From Lampropedia aestuarii (GTDB lineage: Bacteria; Pseudomonadota; Gammaproteobacteria; Burkholderiales; Burkholderiaceae_C): 64,000 nucleotides of DNA. This document shows, in pieces, positions 16,929 to 26,531 of the stretch. Position numbers and translations under genes: made by a program. Below the pieces are notes generated by a model that worked only from the letters and a program-made list of their open reading frames with translations, ran no database searches and was not told the DNA's origin. The DNA is taken from NCBI RefSeq assembly GCF_004803635.1, contig NZ_SSWX01000012.1:1-64000 (forward strand). The letters are read 5' to 3'. Every line of letters begins with the position of its first letter. Position 1 is the stretch's first letter.

Positions 16929-18788
16929 ATGCCAGTTTACCGTTCCAAAACCTCTACCGGCGGCCGCAATATGGCGGGCGCGCGTGCCCTGTGGCGCGCC
17001 ACAGGCATGAAGGATGATGATTTTTCCAAGCCGATTGTCGCGGTCGTCAACTCATTCACCCAATTCGTGCCCGGCCACGTACACCTGAAAGATCTGGGCC
17101 AGCTGGTGGCCCGTGAAATTGAAGCGGCCGGCGGTGTGGCCAAGGAGTTCAACACAATTGCGGTTGATGATGGCATTGCGATGGGCCATGACGGCATGCT
17201 GTATTCGCTGCCTAGCCGCGACATCATTGCCGACTCGGTCGAGTACATGGTCAACGCCCATTGCGCCGACGCGATGGTGTGTATCTCCAACTGCGACAAA
17301 ATCACCCCCGGCATGTTGATGGCGGCGATGCGCCTGAATATCCCGGTGATCTTTGTGTCTGGCGGCCCGATGGAAGCTGGCAAAACCAAGCTGGCCAATC
17401 CAGGCACCAAAGTCATTGAGTTCAAAAAGCTCGACCTGGTCGATGCGATGGTGATTGCGGCGGACAGCAACTACACCGACGAGCAAGTGGCCGAAGTCGA
17501 ACGCTCGGCCTGCCCAACTTGCGGCTCTTGCTCGGGCATGTTCACGGCCAACTCGATGAACTGCCTGACCGAAGCGCTGGGCTTGTCCTTGCCAGGCAAC
17601 GGCACCGTGGTGGCGACACACGCTGACCGTGAGCAATTGTTCAAACGTGCTGGCCACCGCATTGTTGAGCTGGCACGCGAATACTACGAGCAAGACAACG
17701 AGAATGTGCTGCCCCGCTCGGTGGGCTTCAAAGCGTTTGAGAACGCGATGACGCTGGATATTGCAATGGGTGGCTCTACGAACACCATCTTGCACTTGCT
17801 GGCGATTGCGCGTGAAGCCGAGATCGACTTCACGATGGCTGATATCGACCGCCTGTCGCGCATCGTGCCCCAGCTGTGCAAAGTGGCACCTAACACGCCC
17901 AAGTACCATATTGAAGACGTGCACCGCGCAGGCGGCATCATGGCGATCCTGGGCGAGTTGGAGCGCGCTGGCAAATTGCATACCGATGTGCCGACCATCC
18001 ATGCGAAAACCCTGGGCGATGCGCTGCAGCAATGGGATGTGCTGCGCACCAGCGATGAAGCCGTCAAGCATTTCTATCTGGCTGGCCCAGCTGGCATTCC
18101 AACCCAGACCGCATTCAGCCAAAACACCCGCTGGCCTAGCCTGGATCTGGACCGTGCCGAAGGCTGTATCCGCTCGTACGAACATGCTTTCTCCAAAGAG
18201 GGCGGTTTGGCCGTGCTGACCGGCAATATCGCATTGGACGGCTGCGTGGTCAAAAGCGCCGGTGTGGATGAAAGCATCTGGATTTTTGAAGGCCCAGCCC
18301 GTGTGTACGAAAGCCAGGACGCTGCAGTCAGCGGCATTTTGGCCGACGAAGTTCAAGCTGGTGAAGTGGTGGTGATCCGCTACGAAGGCCCCAAAGGCGG
18401 CCCAGGCATGCAAGAGATGCTGTATCCGACCAGCTACTTGAAATCCAAAGGCCTGGGCAAACAATGCGCGTTGCTGACCGATGGCCGTTTCTCTGGCGGT
18501 ACCTCGGGTCTGTCGATTGGCCATGCATCGCCAGAAGCCGCTGGCGGCGGGGCGATTGGTTTGGTGCAGGACGGGGATTTGATCCGCATCGATATCCCTG
18601 CGCGTAGCATCAATGTGCTGGTCTCGGATGAGGAATTGGCTCAGCGCCGTGAAGCACAAAATGCCAAAGGCTGGAAGCCAGCTGCACCGCGTCCGCGCAA
18701 AGTGACAACGGCATTGAAGGCTTACGCGATGCTGGTGACTTCGGCGGACAAGGGCGCTGTGCGCGATGTGACGCTGCTGGGCGATTAA
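16929..18788 (+). CDS. ilvD: Dihydroxy-acid dehydratase
   Basis: 619 residues, full length. Fe-S ligands are visible in [12 protein letters not shown] near residue 122 and [18 protein letters not shown] near residue 195, with [20 protein letters not shown] near the C-terminus. It converts dihydroxy-isovalerate and dihydroxy-methylvalerate to the keto acids of valine and isoleucine. It stands alone, with 270 bases of untranslated DNA upstream and a strong terminator downstream. No leader-peptide attenuator with runs of branched-chain codons was seen in that region. Confidence 0.97.
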   Translation: MPVYRSKTSTGGRNMAGARALWRATGMKDDDFSKPIVAVVNSFTQFVPGHVHLKDLGQLVAREIEAAGGVAKEFNTIAVDDGIAMGHDGMLYSLPSRDIIADSVEYMVNAHCADAMVCISNCDKITPGMLMAAMRLNIPVIFVSGGPMEAGKTKLANPGTKVIEFKKLDLVDAMVIAADSNYTDEQVAEVERSACPTCGSCSGMFTANSMNCLTEALGLSLPGNGTVVATHADREQLFKRAGHRIVELAREYYEQDNENVLPRSVGFKAFENAMTLDIAMGGSTNTILHLLAIAREAEIDFTMADIDRLSRIVPQLCKVAPNTPKYHIEDVHRAGGIMAILGELERAGKLHTDVPTIHAKTLGDALQQWDVLRTSDEAVKHFYLAGPAGIPTQTAFSQNTRWPSLDLDRAEGCIRSYEHAFSKEGGLAVLTGNIALDGCVVKSAGVDESIWIFEGPARVYESQDAAVSGILADEVQAGEVVVIRYEGPKGGPGMQEMLYPTSYLKSKGLGKQCALLTDGRFSGGTSGLSIGHASPEAAGGGAIGLVQDGDLIRIDIPARSINVLVSDEELAQRREAQNAKGWKPAAPRPRKVTTALKAYAMLVTSADKGAVRDVTLLGD

Positions 18789-18808
18789 GACCGGCAATCA
18801 GCTTCTGT

Positions 18809-18837
18809 AAAAAAACCGCTTTTAAAGCGGTTTTTTT
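18809..18837. terminator. Bidirectional terminator after ilvD
   Basis: AAAACCGCTTT (ending 18823) and AAAGCGGTTTT form a nearly loopless hairpin flanked by A and T tracts on both sides, so it can stop transcription in either direction. Confidence 0.85.
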
Positions 18838-19021
18838 ACAGCACTGCTCCTGTGGCGTTCAAGCGCAGGATTTGCAGCACAAAATACCGGCATCGGGTAA
18901 ATGCGTATTGAATTGTTGGCTGGCATGGAGGTTATTTTCATGCATCAAATGCCTGTTCTGCTGAAAGTGCGCGGATGGCAGGCGCATAATCGGCGCTGCG
19001 TTACATGATACAAAAAGAACC

Positions 19022-19933
19022 ATGATTGTCAGGCCTAAGCTCCACTGGCTGCGGATGCTGTTTGTTTGGCGCGGCTCGGTGCTGCCCATCATCATGCCGC
19101 AGCTGATTGCCACCACGGCATTTGCGGTTGTCATCACCATGCTGCATGGCGCCATTCTGTCGTGGAAGGTGTCGCTGAACTTTGTGCCGTTTTCTTTGAT
19201 CGGTATTACGCTGGCGATTTTCTTGGGCTTTCGCAATAGCACGGCGTATGCCCGCTACTGGGAAGCGCGGACTTTGTTGGGCACGATTTTGGTCGGCTCT
19301 CGCAATCTGACAGCGCAGGCCATCAGTTTGGGCAATGACCCGCAGGCGGCGAAAACACTGGCTTACCGCTTGTGCGCTTTTGCGCATGCCGTCAAGCACC
19401 AGTTACGCGGCTCGGACCCGCAAGCGGATTTGCAGCATTTCCTCAGCGCTGAAGAAGTCCAACAAGTGCGCACAGCTCGGTATCCAGCCAGCAAAGCCTT
19501 GGTATTGACCAATCAATGGATTGGCGAGAATTTGCGCAGTGGCAATTTGCAGGCCCCCACCGTGCCGGCTTTAGAGCAATCGTTGGCCCATTTGGGCATG
19601 TCTTTAGGTGGCTGCGAGCGCATTGCCAGCACGCCCATCCCGTTCACCTATTCGGTCATTATTCACCGCAGCATTTATCTGTATTGCTTTTGGCTGCCAT
19701 TTGGCTTGCAGGATGCGATCGGCTATATGACGCCGGTGATTGTCTGCATCATTGCCTATACGTTTTTTGCACTGGAGGCGCTGGGCGCGCAATTGGAGGA
19801 CCCGTTCGGGACCGAGGCGAATGATTTGGCGCTGTCGGCAATTGCCTTCACCGTCGAGGCCTCGGTACTGGAGCTGCTCGATGAAGCACCGCGCACGGTG
19901 CAGCCCGAATTAAAAGACTTTGTGTTGCCTTAG
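19022..19933 (+). CDS. Bestrophin family membrane protein
   Basis: 303 residues. Family marks are GITLAIFLGFRNSTAYARYWEAR near residue 60 (written here across segments), PIPFTYSVIIHRSIYLYC near residue 200 and DPFGTEANDLAL near the C-terminus. Four hydrophobic segments fit a homopentameric anion or cation channel in the inner membrane. It is monocistronic. The stop codon (TAG, 19931-19933) lies inside the 46-bp palindrome described next, so that element supplies the end of the frame. Confidence 0.9.
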   Translation: MIVRPKLHWLRMLFVWRGSVLPIIMPQLIATTAFAVVITMLHGAILSWKVSLNFVPFSLIGITLAIFLGFRNSTAYARYWEARTLLGTILVGSRNLTAQAISLGNDPQAAKTLAYRLCAFAHAVKHQLRGSDPQADLQHFLSAEEVQQVRTARYPASKALVLTNQWIGENLRSGNLQAPTVPALEQSLAHLGMSLGGCERIASTPIPFTYSVIIHRSIYLYCFWLPFGLQDAIGYMTPVIVCIIAYTFFALEALGAQLEDPFGTEANDLALSAIAFTVEASVLELLDEAPRTVQPELKDFVLP

Positions 19934-19975
19934 AGCCTGTACATCATCTGCGCGCAGATGATGTACAGGCTCTAA
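19930..19975. repeat. 46-bp perfect palindrome (minimal inverted-repeat element)
   Basis: It starts TTAGAGCCTGTACATCATCT and reads the same on both strands, centred between 19952 and 19953. The ends match those of the dispersed element family (AGAGCCTGTTCATCATCT) but the interior is absent. It lacks a T tract of its own. In RNA it would form a 23-bp stem that could end transcription or protect 3' ends. Confidence 0.85.
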
Positions 19976-20149
19976 GCGTGCTAAACGCCCAGACCAAGAT
20001 CAACATGTGCTGACTGGTTATTTCAGCACTTATGCAAAAGATTGTTATAGGTTTCGTAAAATCTCGCCCGTGCGCCATGCCTTCATGCTGGGTATGGTGC
20101 TGCCAGCGCAATGACTGCGCCAGCTTATTTTCTACAACAACTCTCGCTC

Positions 20150-20791
20150 ATGACGATTACTCGCGATACTTTGCACATCGTGGACCACCCATTGGTTCAA
20201 CACAAACTCACTTTGATGCGCACCAAAACGGCCAGCACCAATAGTTTCAGGCGCTTGCTCAACGAAGTCAGCACCTTGATGGCATATGAAGTCACGCGCG
20301 ATATGCCTGTGCACATGGTCGAGATTGAAACGCCAATGGAAACCATGCAGGCGCCAATGATTGATGGCAAAAAACTGGTGTTGGTGTCTATTTTGCGTGC
20401 CGGCGGCGGTATTTTGGATGGTGTGCTCAATGTAGTGCCTGGCGCGCGTGTCGGCCATATTGGCCTCTACCGCGATCCAGCCACATTGCAAGCGGTCGAG
20501 TACTACTTCAAAATGCCCTCGGAAGTGGCCGAGCGTGATGTCATCATGGTCGATCCGATGCTGGCAACCGGCAACTCCATTGTTGCGGCGGTCAACCGCA
20601 TCAAGGCTCTGGGACCACGTTCGATCAAATTCATGTGTCTGCTGGCTGCGCCTGAGGGTGTGAAACTGCTGCAAAAAGAGCACCCTGATGTACACATCTA
20701 TACGGCTGCTGTAGACCGCCAGCTCGATGACCAGGGCTATATCCTGCCTGGGCTGGGTGATGCGGGCGACCGCATTTTTGGCACCAAATAA
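20150..20791 (+). CDS. upp: Uracil phosphoribosyltransferase
   Basis: 213 residues. [12 protein letters not shown] at the start, [11 protein letters not shown] in the middle, [11 protein letters not shown] (PRPP-binding loop) near residue 133 and the C-terminal [16 protein letters not shown] are diagnostic. It salvages uracil with PRPP to UMP. ATG 20150 gives the usual N-terminus; an ATG at 20111 would add 13 residues, and neither start has a clear ribosome site. The gap to the HIT gene is 46 bases. Confidence 0.95.
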   Translation: MTITRDTLHIVDHPLVQHKLTLMRTKTASTNSFRRLLNEVSTLMAYEVTRDMPVHMVEIETPMETMQAPMIDGKKLVLVSILRAGGGILDGVLNVVPGARVGHIGLYRDPATLQAVEYYFKMPSEVAERDVIMVDPMLATGNSIVAAVNRIKALGPRSIKFMCLLAAPEGVKLLQKEHPDVHIYTAAVDRQLDDQGYILPGLGDAGDRIFGTK

Positions 20792-20837
20792 AACGTGGAG
20801 TGGCCCTGCCGCGCGCTTGTATTTCTGAAAGAAGACG

Positions 20838-21308
20838 ATGTCAGCTGACTGTGTTTTATGCCAGGAGCCGGGTGGGCGGCTGGTTTTTTCCTGCCCTCAG
20901 TTTCGCCTCATTCACGCCACAGAGCCAGGGCTGGAGGCGTTCTACCGCATCATTTGGAATGCCCATGTGCCCGAATGGTCTGATTTGCCCGAAGCACAGC
21001 GCTGGCTGTGCATGCAGGCAGTGGCGGTTGTCGAGCAGGCGATGCGCGATGTGCTTGCGCCGCGCAAAATCAATATTGCCAGTTTGGGCAACCATGTGCC
21101 GCACCTGCATTGGCATGTGATTGCACGCTTTGACTGGGATGGTTATTTCCCTGCGCCCGTGTGGGCCCAGCCCCATACCGCCCCAGAACAATTGCCGCAA
21201 GATAAAGTAGCGCATGTGCGCAGCCTGCGCACTGCGCTGGAAGAGCAGATGCTGGCACAGCTGACGCCACTGGCTGAAGCTGCTGCCGCCTCGCAACCGC
21301 AACACTGA
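20838..21308 (+). CDS. HIT family protein
   Basis: 156 residues. The histidine triad is HLHWHV near residue 94, preceded by LGNHVPH. Such proteins hydrolyse nucleotide phosphoramidates or dinucleotides. The N-terminal CVLC pair may bind metal. It lies between upp and the DUF971 gene on the same strand. The substrate is not visible. Confidence 0.9.
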   Translation: MSADCVLCQEPGGRLVFSCPQFRLIHATEPGLEAFYRIIWNAHVPEWSDLPEAQRWLCMQAVAVVEQAMRDVLAPRKINIASLGNHVPHLHWHVIARFDWDGYFPAPVWAQPHTAPEQLPQDKVAHVRSLRTALEEQMLAQLTPLAEAAAASQPQH

Positions 21309-21360
21309 TGCATATTCTTGCGTCGCAGTGCTTGCCCCTTGTTTAGAAGAGAGTATTCCT

Positions 21361-21795
21361 ATGGCTGGCCTGAATTCATCCACCCCCACACCGACGAACA
21401 TCGTTGTACACGGCACCTCCAAAGCCTTGGAAATTGGTTTCTCAAGCGGTGAAGTGTTTCACCTCCCGTTTGAACTGCTGCGCGTCTATTCACCCTCAGC
21501 TGAGGTGCAAGGCCATGGCCCAGGGCAGGAAGTGCTGCAAGTGGGCAAGCGAGGCGTCGACATTGTTGGCGTAGAGCAGGTTGGTAATTACGCGATTCAG
21601 CCAGAGTTCAGCGATGGACACCGCAGCGGCATTTTTACCTGGGCGTATTTGTATGAGCTTGGCAAAGACCAAAGCAAATACTGGAATGAATATGAGATTC
21701 GCATGGCCGTTGCCGGTGCGTCACGCGATGCCTCTGCTGCGCCAGCGCCTGCCAAGTCCGGTGGCTGTGGCAGCGGCAGCTGTGGTTGCCGCTGA
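21361..21795 (+). CDS. DUF971 (GBBH-like) protein
   Basis: 144 residues. LEIGFSSGEVFHLPFELLRV, QVGNYAIQPEFSDGHRSGIF and WAYLYELG are the DUF971 signature, a fold also found at the N-terminus of gamma-butyrobetaine hydroxylase. Betaproteobacterial versions usually stand next to ubiE; here a VOC protein follows instead. A Cys/Gly-rich tail (GGCGSGSCGC) suggests metal binding or Fe-S related work. Function unproven. Confidence 0.88.
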   Translation: MAGLNSSTPTPTNIVVHGTSKALEIGFSSGEVFHLPFELLRVYSPSAEVQGHGPGQEVLQVGKRGVDIVGVEQVGNYAIQPEFSDGHRSGIFTWAYLYELGKDQSKYWNEYEIRMAVAGASRDASAAPAPAKSGGCGSGSCGCR

Positions 21796-21852
21796 GTGAG
21801 AACCGGTCGCCCTAGACCCACGGTCGTTACCTAGGACAAACAAAGGTTTCCA

Positions 21853-22311
21853 ATGCAAGCACGGATCACCATCGTGACCTTAGGCGTGGCCAATATTGCC
21901 GCTGCGACTGGGTTTTATCAGCGCATGGGGTTTGCCGCTGCCAGCGGCAGCAACGGCAATGTCACGTTCATGCAAGCCGGTGGCGTGGTGTTGTCGCTCT
22001 ACGGGCGCCAGGCATTGGCAGAAGACGCACAGTACCCACAAGCTGCAGCCAGCGATGCTGCAGAGACATTCACAGGCATCAGCCTGGCCCACAATGTGGG
22101 CAGCGAAGCAGAGGTCGACAGCGTGCTAGCGCAAGCCGTTGCGGCCGGTGCACAGCTGCGCAAGCCCGGTCAAAAAGTGTTCTGGGGCGGCTATTCTGGC
22201 TACTTCAGCGATCTCGATGGGCATCTGTGGGAAGTGGCTTACAACCCCTATCTTGAGCTCGATCAGGCAGGCCTGCCGATATTAGCGCCATTGCCGACTA
22301 CTGCACCGTAA
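21853..22311 (+). CDS. VOC (glyoxalase/bleomycin-resistance fold) protein
   Basis: 152 residues of the vicinal-oxygen-chelate fold. VANIAAATGFYQRMGF opens the first module and GYSGYFSDLDGHLWEVAYNP closes the second, with Glu and His in the metal positions. The catalytic reaction cannot be assigned; many such small proteins are uncharacterised. The last base of its stop codon is the first of the next gene's ATG (TAATG), showing translational coupling to the YdcF gene. Confidence 0.88.
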   Translation: MQARITIVTLGVANIAAATGFYQRMGFAAASGSNGNVTFMQAGGVVLSLYGRQALAEDAQYPQAAASDAAETFTGISLAHNVGSEAEVDSVLAQAVAAGAQLRKPGQKVFWGGYSGYFSDLDGHLWEVAYNPYLELDQAGLPILAPLPTTAP

Positions 22312-23123
22312 TGCTGGTGCATGTCGCCCAGGCGGTCGGCCGCTGGCCATTTGGTGCCAAGCTGCTGGCCTTGTTGGCGACCATTTTGGTGCTGCAGCCT
22401 TTGTCTTTGTTGCTAGGCCGTGGCCACACCAGTTTTGGAGTCAGTTTTCCACTGGCTGTGGGGCTGTTATTGTGGCTAGGTCTGTGTTTGCGCAAGCCTT
22501 TGCTAGGCTGGGTGTATGCACAGCGCTGGCGTCGGCTGCTTTGGTGTGGGGTATGGCTCGCTGTGCTGGCCTGGCTGATTGGCTTGTTCGCCTTCGTTGC
22601 TACGTTGCTCACAGCGAGCGAGTTGCCCGAGTCGGTGCAGGGGCCGGTCGCTGCGATCATTGTATTGGGCTCATCGACGCCCAATGCCCAGCCATCTCCC
22701 ACCACACGGGCCCGTCTGGATACGGCTTATTTGGTCGCACAACGTTTTCCGCAAGCCGTAGTGGCTGTTAGTGGCGGCGTCGACTTTGGTGAGGTGCTCA
22801 GCGAAGGCCATGTGATGGGTGCGTACTTGCGCCAGCGCGGTTTGCCAGCCGATCAGATCATCCAAGAAGAAGCCAGCACCAGCACGGACTTGAACTTCAA
22901 GCTGACAGAGCCCTTGTTGGCATCCCGTGGTATCTCATTGGAGGACCCGATCGTGTTGGTGACCAGTGATTTTCACGTCTGGCGCGCCACTCGCATTGCA
23001 CTGCGCCAAGGCTGGCAGAACGTTCAAGCCGTTGGTGCGGCTACGCCTTTATATATCCGCTACAACGCCTGGTTGCGGGAATATTTCGCCGTGTTTTCCA
23101 GTTGGCTGCTGGGCGAGATTTAA
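22311..23123 (+). CDS. YdcF/SanA-like DUF218 membrane protein
   Basis: 270 residues. Three hydrophobic segments in the first 100 residues precede a periplasmic DUF218 domain: AIIVLGSSTPNAQPSPTTRA, VAVSGGVDFGEVLSE, EEASTSTDLNF and VLVTSDFHVWRAT. E. coli relatives (YdcF, SanA, ElyC) act in envelope biogenesis or vancomycin tolerance. It overlaps the VOC gene by one base. It is the last gene before a gene-poor stretch of 900 bases. Confidence 0.87.
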   Translation: MLVHVAQAVGRWPFGAKLLALLATILVLQPLSLLLGRGHTSFGVSFPLAVGLLLWLGLCLRKPLLGWVYAQRWRRLLWCGVWLAVLAWLIGLFAFVATLLTASELPESVQGPVAAIIVLGSSTPNAQPSPTTRARLDTAYLVAQRFPQAVVAVSGGVDFGEVLSEGHVMGAYLRQRGLPADQIIQEEASTSTDLNFKLTEPLLASRGISLEDPIVLVTSDFHVWRATRIALRQGWQNVQAVGAATPLYIRYNAWLREYFAVFSSWLLGEI

Positions 23124-24031
23124 GCAAAGGCCACAAAAACCCTCACCCTTTGTGATGTGTGCGGTATCGGGCTCTTAGGCGTCTTTTGAAGGCCGTAACC
23201 ATCGCTATGGACGGGCAAGTCTTGCGAAGTGGACCATATAGGCCCCCACGCAGACCGCATGAAAGCGTTTTACAAAGCTTGGTCGAACGATCTTTGCTTG
23301 ATCTTTCTCTGCACAGGCGCTGCATGGGCAGTCCATGTCAGCCCACTACAAGATGTAGACGACGCAGCATTTGGGCCTTTCGCTGATTCGTTAAACCTTG
23401 TCCGAGTGATTACCAGATCGCAGCGTTCATTTATTTGGCATACGTTTGTCACGTTGCTGCAACTTGGATCAGGCGCAATAGCGGCGGCGAAGCCCCTGCG
23501 GGGATGGTCTGCCCAACACTTGTATGTAGACCACATCAATGGGCGAAGAACGCCGTGCGCGCGAAAAAGCACAGTTAGCCTAGACAGTACAAGCGCTAAG
23601 AGAAGGCTATACAACGAGCCACCAACACATGTGCTGACTGCGCATCGCGATGTGTGGCAATTGTGTTGCTTCACAGCCGGTATGAATGCCATGGCACGGT
23701 GCACCCCTCAGGCAGTGCCCTTGCTTGCCAAAGGGCATCCTTCTCTATTTACATGGAGGGGTGGATAACTTTGCTGCGCAATCACGTGGGGCTTTTTAGG
23801 CGTTTTTTAGCAACAAACATCTCTATGTGCTCATAACTAAAAACGGCCAAGTTTTGACGAGCGATTGTATCCAGTTTAGCGTTTTTTTACATGCTTGCAT
23901 GTTTGGCATGCTTATTTAATTGAATAGCTGTTCTTCGCATTTTATTTAACTAAAAGAGAGGTGATTTTTCTAATATTAATTATTGATGATTGTATTTGAT
24001 TTTTAATTTATTTAATGGGTGTGAGGTATTT
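23124..24031. other. 900-bp stretch without a recognisable gene
   Basis: Open frames of up to 179 residues occur on both strands, but none has coherent composition or resembles a known family. The stretch becomes AT-rich from about 23780 and leads into the promoter of the lipoprotein gene. It marks the left side of an accessory-looking patch that ends with an insertion-sequence remnant near 26066. Confidence 0.4.
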
Positions 24032-25633
24032 ATGTCGTATCGGTTTTTGGTGGTCGTGGCAATATTTTTATCTATTGCAGGATGCGGGTCTTCGGACGAG
24101 GTGGCATCCTCTTGGCAAGTGCCGGATTTGTCTATTGGAGTGCCTGACTTAAAGCAAGATGTTGTTAAAAGAGATGTGGTTGAAGGGGTTGAGTTCTACG
24201 ATATTCTAAGAGGTGAGTTCGGGGGGGATTCTTATATTTTATCCAGTGGCGTTCTTGATTCTGCAGCTGTCGGTCAATACATGGCCTTGCTAAAAAGATT
24301 GGCGATAGATTATTCTTTGGAGTCTGCTGCTGAGAGGGCCCCTCAAGGCAATCAGATTGGAGATATTTTAAGAATAAGAAGTGTGCGAAATAGGCAAGAT
24401 GCTGAAGATCTTTCCAGGAAATTGCAAGAAAATGGTTTGATTTTTAATGTGGTTTACAGTGCCCAGGAGGGGCTTGAAACAACTGGTCCATTTAAAATAA
24501 GCCTGCTTAAAATTGATTTGAATCAATTCGATGGAAGAATTGTTAATTCATTGGCCCAAAAAACCATGCAAGGAGCAGAGACAGTCAGTGCCATGTCAGT
24601 TCGGGAAAAATCCGTTGCGGGCATCAACGGCGGCTATTTTGTTTTTAATGATGAGGTTGGTGATTATGGGGCGCCAGCAGGAATTTATGTTGAAAATGGC
24701 GTACTGCTCAGAGAGGCGAGCAATGATCGTCCTGTGCTAATTGTGGATAATAGTGGTGATAAAACAAATATTATATTTGGTCGCTCTGTGAGAACCGAAT
24801 TGTTTTTAAAGCAAGGCAATCAATACATTCAATTGAATGGGCTCAATAGAAAGCCGGGGCTTCTTTTGAATTGTGGCGGTTATGAAGGGCGTCCGCTGAT
24901 GGAGCCTGCGCATGATTTTTTATGCACTAATAGCAATGAAGTGATTGCTTTTGATCGTAATTACGGAGCTTTCACGCCAGTGGGAGATGTGAGTGAGCTG
25001 ATTTTATCCCCGGAAGGTAGTTTGGTCGATTTTTCTAAATCATCTGGTACAGAAATTAAAGAAGGCCATACCTATATTCAATTCTCAGGTAATAAATTTT
25101 TTGATTTTAATCAACAGGAAACAATGGAGCTGGTGCAGCGTGTTTATGTCGATGGCAAAGAATTTCAATTGAAGCCTGGTATTAGCATGGTGAGTGGTGG
25201 GCCCACTCTCATATTGGATGGGAAGTTGGCGGATGGATTAAGAGCCAGGCAGGGTTGGAATCCTTTTCCACGAAAAACAGAGTCTGACGATCAAAATACA
25301 GATGAAAATGCTACATTGCCTGTCGGCATTGAAAACAGGGAAGCATTTTATGGGAATTGGGTTTTACGGCGGCACCCACGCACTGCCATAGGATTGACGG
25401 CAGAAAATATTTTGTATATGGCTGTTGTTTATGGCCGAAATCCAGGTGTATCTGAAGGTGCTACGATTACGGAGATGAGCAACTTGATGAAAGCACTGGG
25501 TGTCGATCACGCCATGAATTTAGATGGGGGCGGCTCCTCCATCATGGTGTTGAATGATCAGCCTACTGGCCCATTTTCTGATCCACAAGAAAGGATGGTT
25601 TCAGATGCAATATTTCTGGTTGCGAATGAGTGA
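24032..25633 (+). CDS. Secreted lipoprotein, phosphodiester glycosidase (NAGPA-like)
   Basis: 533 residues. The signal peptide MSYRFLVVVAIFLSIAGC ends in a lipobox (IAGC), so it should be a lipoprotein. Residues near 120-145 (RIRSVRNRQDAEDLSRKLQE) look like a SPOR-type repeat. The C-terminal half is the NAGPA/DUF2233 fold: GINGGYFVF, MVSGGPTLILDG, HPRTAIGLT and the terminal MNLDGGGSSIMV. Such enzymes cleave sugar phosphodiester bonds on glycans. ATG 24032 has GTGAGG upstream. Base composition is strikingly AT-rich beside its neighbours, pointing to transfer. No partner genes. Confidence 0.85.
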   Translation: MSYRFLVVVAIFLSIAGCGSSDEVASSWQVPDLSIGVPDLKQDVVKRDVVEGVEFYDILRGEFGGDSYILSSGVLDSAAVGQYMALLKRLAIDYSLESAAERAPQGNQIGDILRIRSVRNRQDAEDLSRKLQENGLIFNVVYSAQEGLETTGPFKISLLKIDLNQFDGRIVNSLAQKTMQGAETVSAMSVREKSVAGINGGYFVFNDEVGDYGAPAGIYVENGVLLREASNDRPVLIVDNSGDKTNIIFGRSVRTELFLKQGNQYIQLNGLNRKPGLLLNCGGYEGRPLMEPAHDFLCTNSNEVIAFDRNYGAFTPVGDVSELILSPEGSLVDFSKSSGTEIKEGHTYIQFSGNKFFDFNQQETMELVQRVYVDGKEFQLKPGISMVSGGPTLILDGKLADGLRARQGWNPFPRKTESDDQNTDENATLPVGIENREAFYGNWVLRRHPRTAIGLTAENILYMAVVYGRNPGVSEGATITEMSNLMKALGVDHAMNLDGGGSSIMVLNDQPTGPFSDPQERMVSDAIFLVANE

Positions 25634-25665
25634 GTGAATCGATAAAAACTGCTGAAAGGCAGCCT

Positions 25666-26066
25666 CACCAGTCTGCTGAAGAACCGCCCGGAGCCAACTG
25701 CATTTTCCTGGCCCTCGGTTGATGTTTTCGCCTTCCGGGGGTCTCTTGCATTTGATACCTGCGCTCCTTATTTCCTGCGCTTAACCGTGCTGCGGGCGCG
25801 CCCGTGCCTGCAGGCCTCGCATGGGCGTGAAGTTGTACGCGGCCATGCACAGCATGAACAATTGATCCAAGCGCTGCAGGCCCCTGCCAACACTTGCCGG
25901 ATGTAGCCACGCCTCGTACACGCGGACAAGCAAAGCTGCCTGTTAACCAAGGAACGATCGACCATCTCGCGCATGGCTGGCACAGGGGTGCAAAGAGGGT
26001 AACAGGCGCTGTTGTCTCAGTCATTGAGGTACGGCTGGAGGAGGTGTTTCAGCAGCCTGCTAGGTG
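25666..26066 (-). mobile_element. Internally deleted insertion-sequence remnant
   Basis: Inverted ends are visible: CCAGTCTGCTGAAGAACC at the left and, reversed, CTAGCAGGCTGCTGAAAC at the right. On the minus strand a frame reads RLDQLFMLCMAAYNFTPMRG and then stops, like the C-terminal A-A-Y-N-L region of IS5/IS1182-type transposases. The first 120 bases inside the right end could encode a transposase start. About 0.4 kb remains, too short for activity. Family assignment is tentative. Confidence 0.45.
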
Positions 26067-26531
26067 CAGTTGCCATAGCAGGCGACACGGCCGAAAAAGA
26101 GTTGCGCAGTAGATCGGCAGATGCCGCGCCCAAGCTTCAACAGGCTCTTAGGCACTTTCAGCTTTAACGCAACCATAGTTTGACCACGCCAATGGTGCAG
26201 TAGCGATTGACTCCAAGATGTCGTGTGGCTGCAAACAAGATGCACAAGCCGCACCTCTTGGATCGCCACTATGTGCCCCTGTGCATGCATGCAGATGGCA
26301 TCTGAACCGCGCACAACGGCAATACTGCCAACGATGTGTGGACAAAGAGCAATTTTATTTATTATGTCTCGATTGGTTGATAACTGCTGCTAATGCACAG
26401 ATAAGGTTCGGGCAAAAATGCAGACTTTGATGTTCTATCAATCTCTATGCAAGCGTTGCTATGGCGTTAACAATGGCTCTTTGAATGAGTTTATCTAGCC
26501 ATAGATAGACAGTCCTGTTTATAGGAGCGCT
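26067..26531. other. Upstream region of bioB, no gene
   Basis: No convincing gene on either strand. It contains one isolated end of the dispersed repeat (CAACAGGCTCTTAG, 26137-26150) and the ribosome site AGGAG before bioB. No BirA operator-like dyad was recognised by eye. Confidence 0.35.

Noticed and set aside
17052-18797. 581-codon open frame antisense to ilvD
   Set aside because: Shadow of ilvD codon bias; peptide is low in sense and rich in His/Gln/Ala, with no family resemblance, while the other strand is clear dihydroxy-acid dehydratase.
23229-23768. 179-codon frame in the gene-poor stretch before the lipoprotein gene
   Set aside because: No ribosome site, overlapping open frames on both strands, and no domain recognised; left as unexplained DNA.
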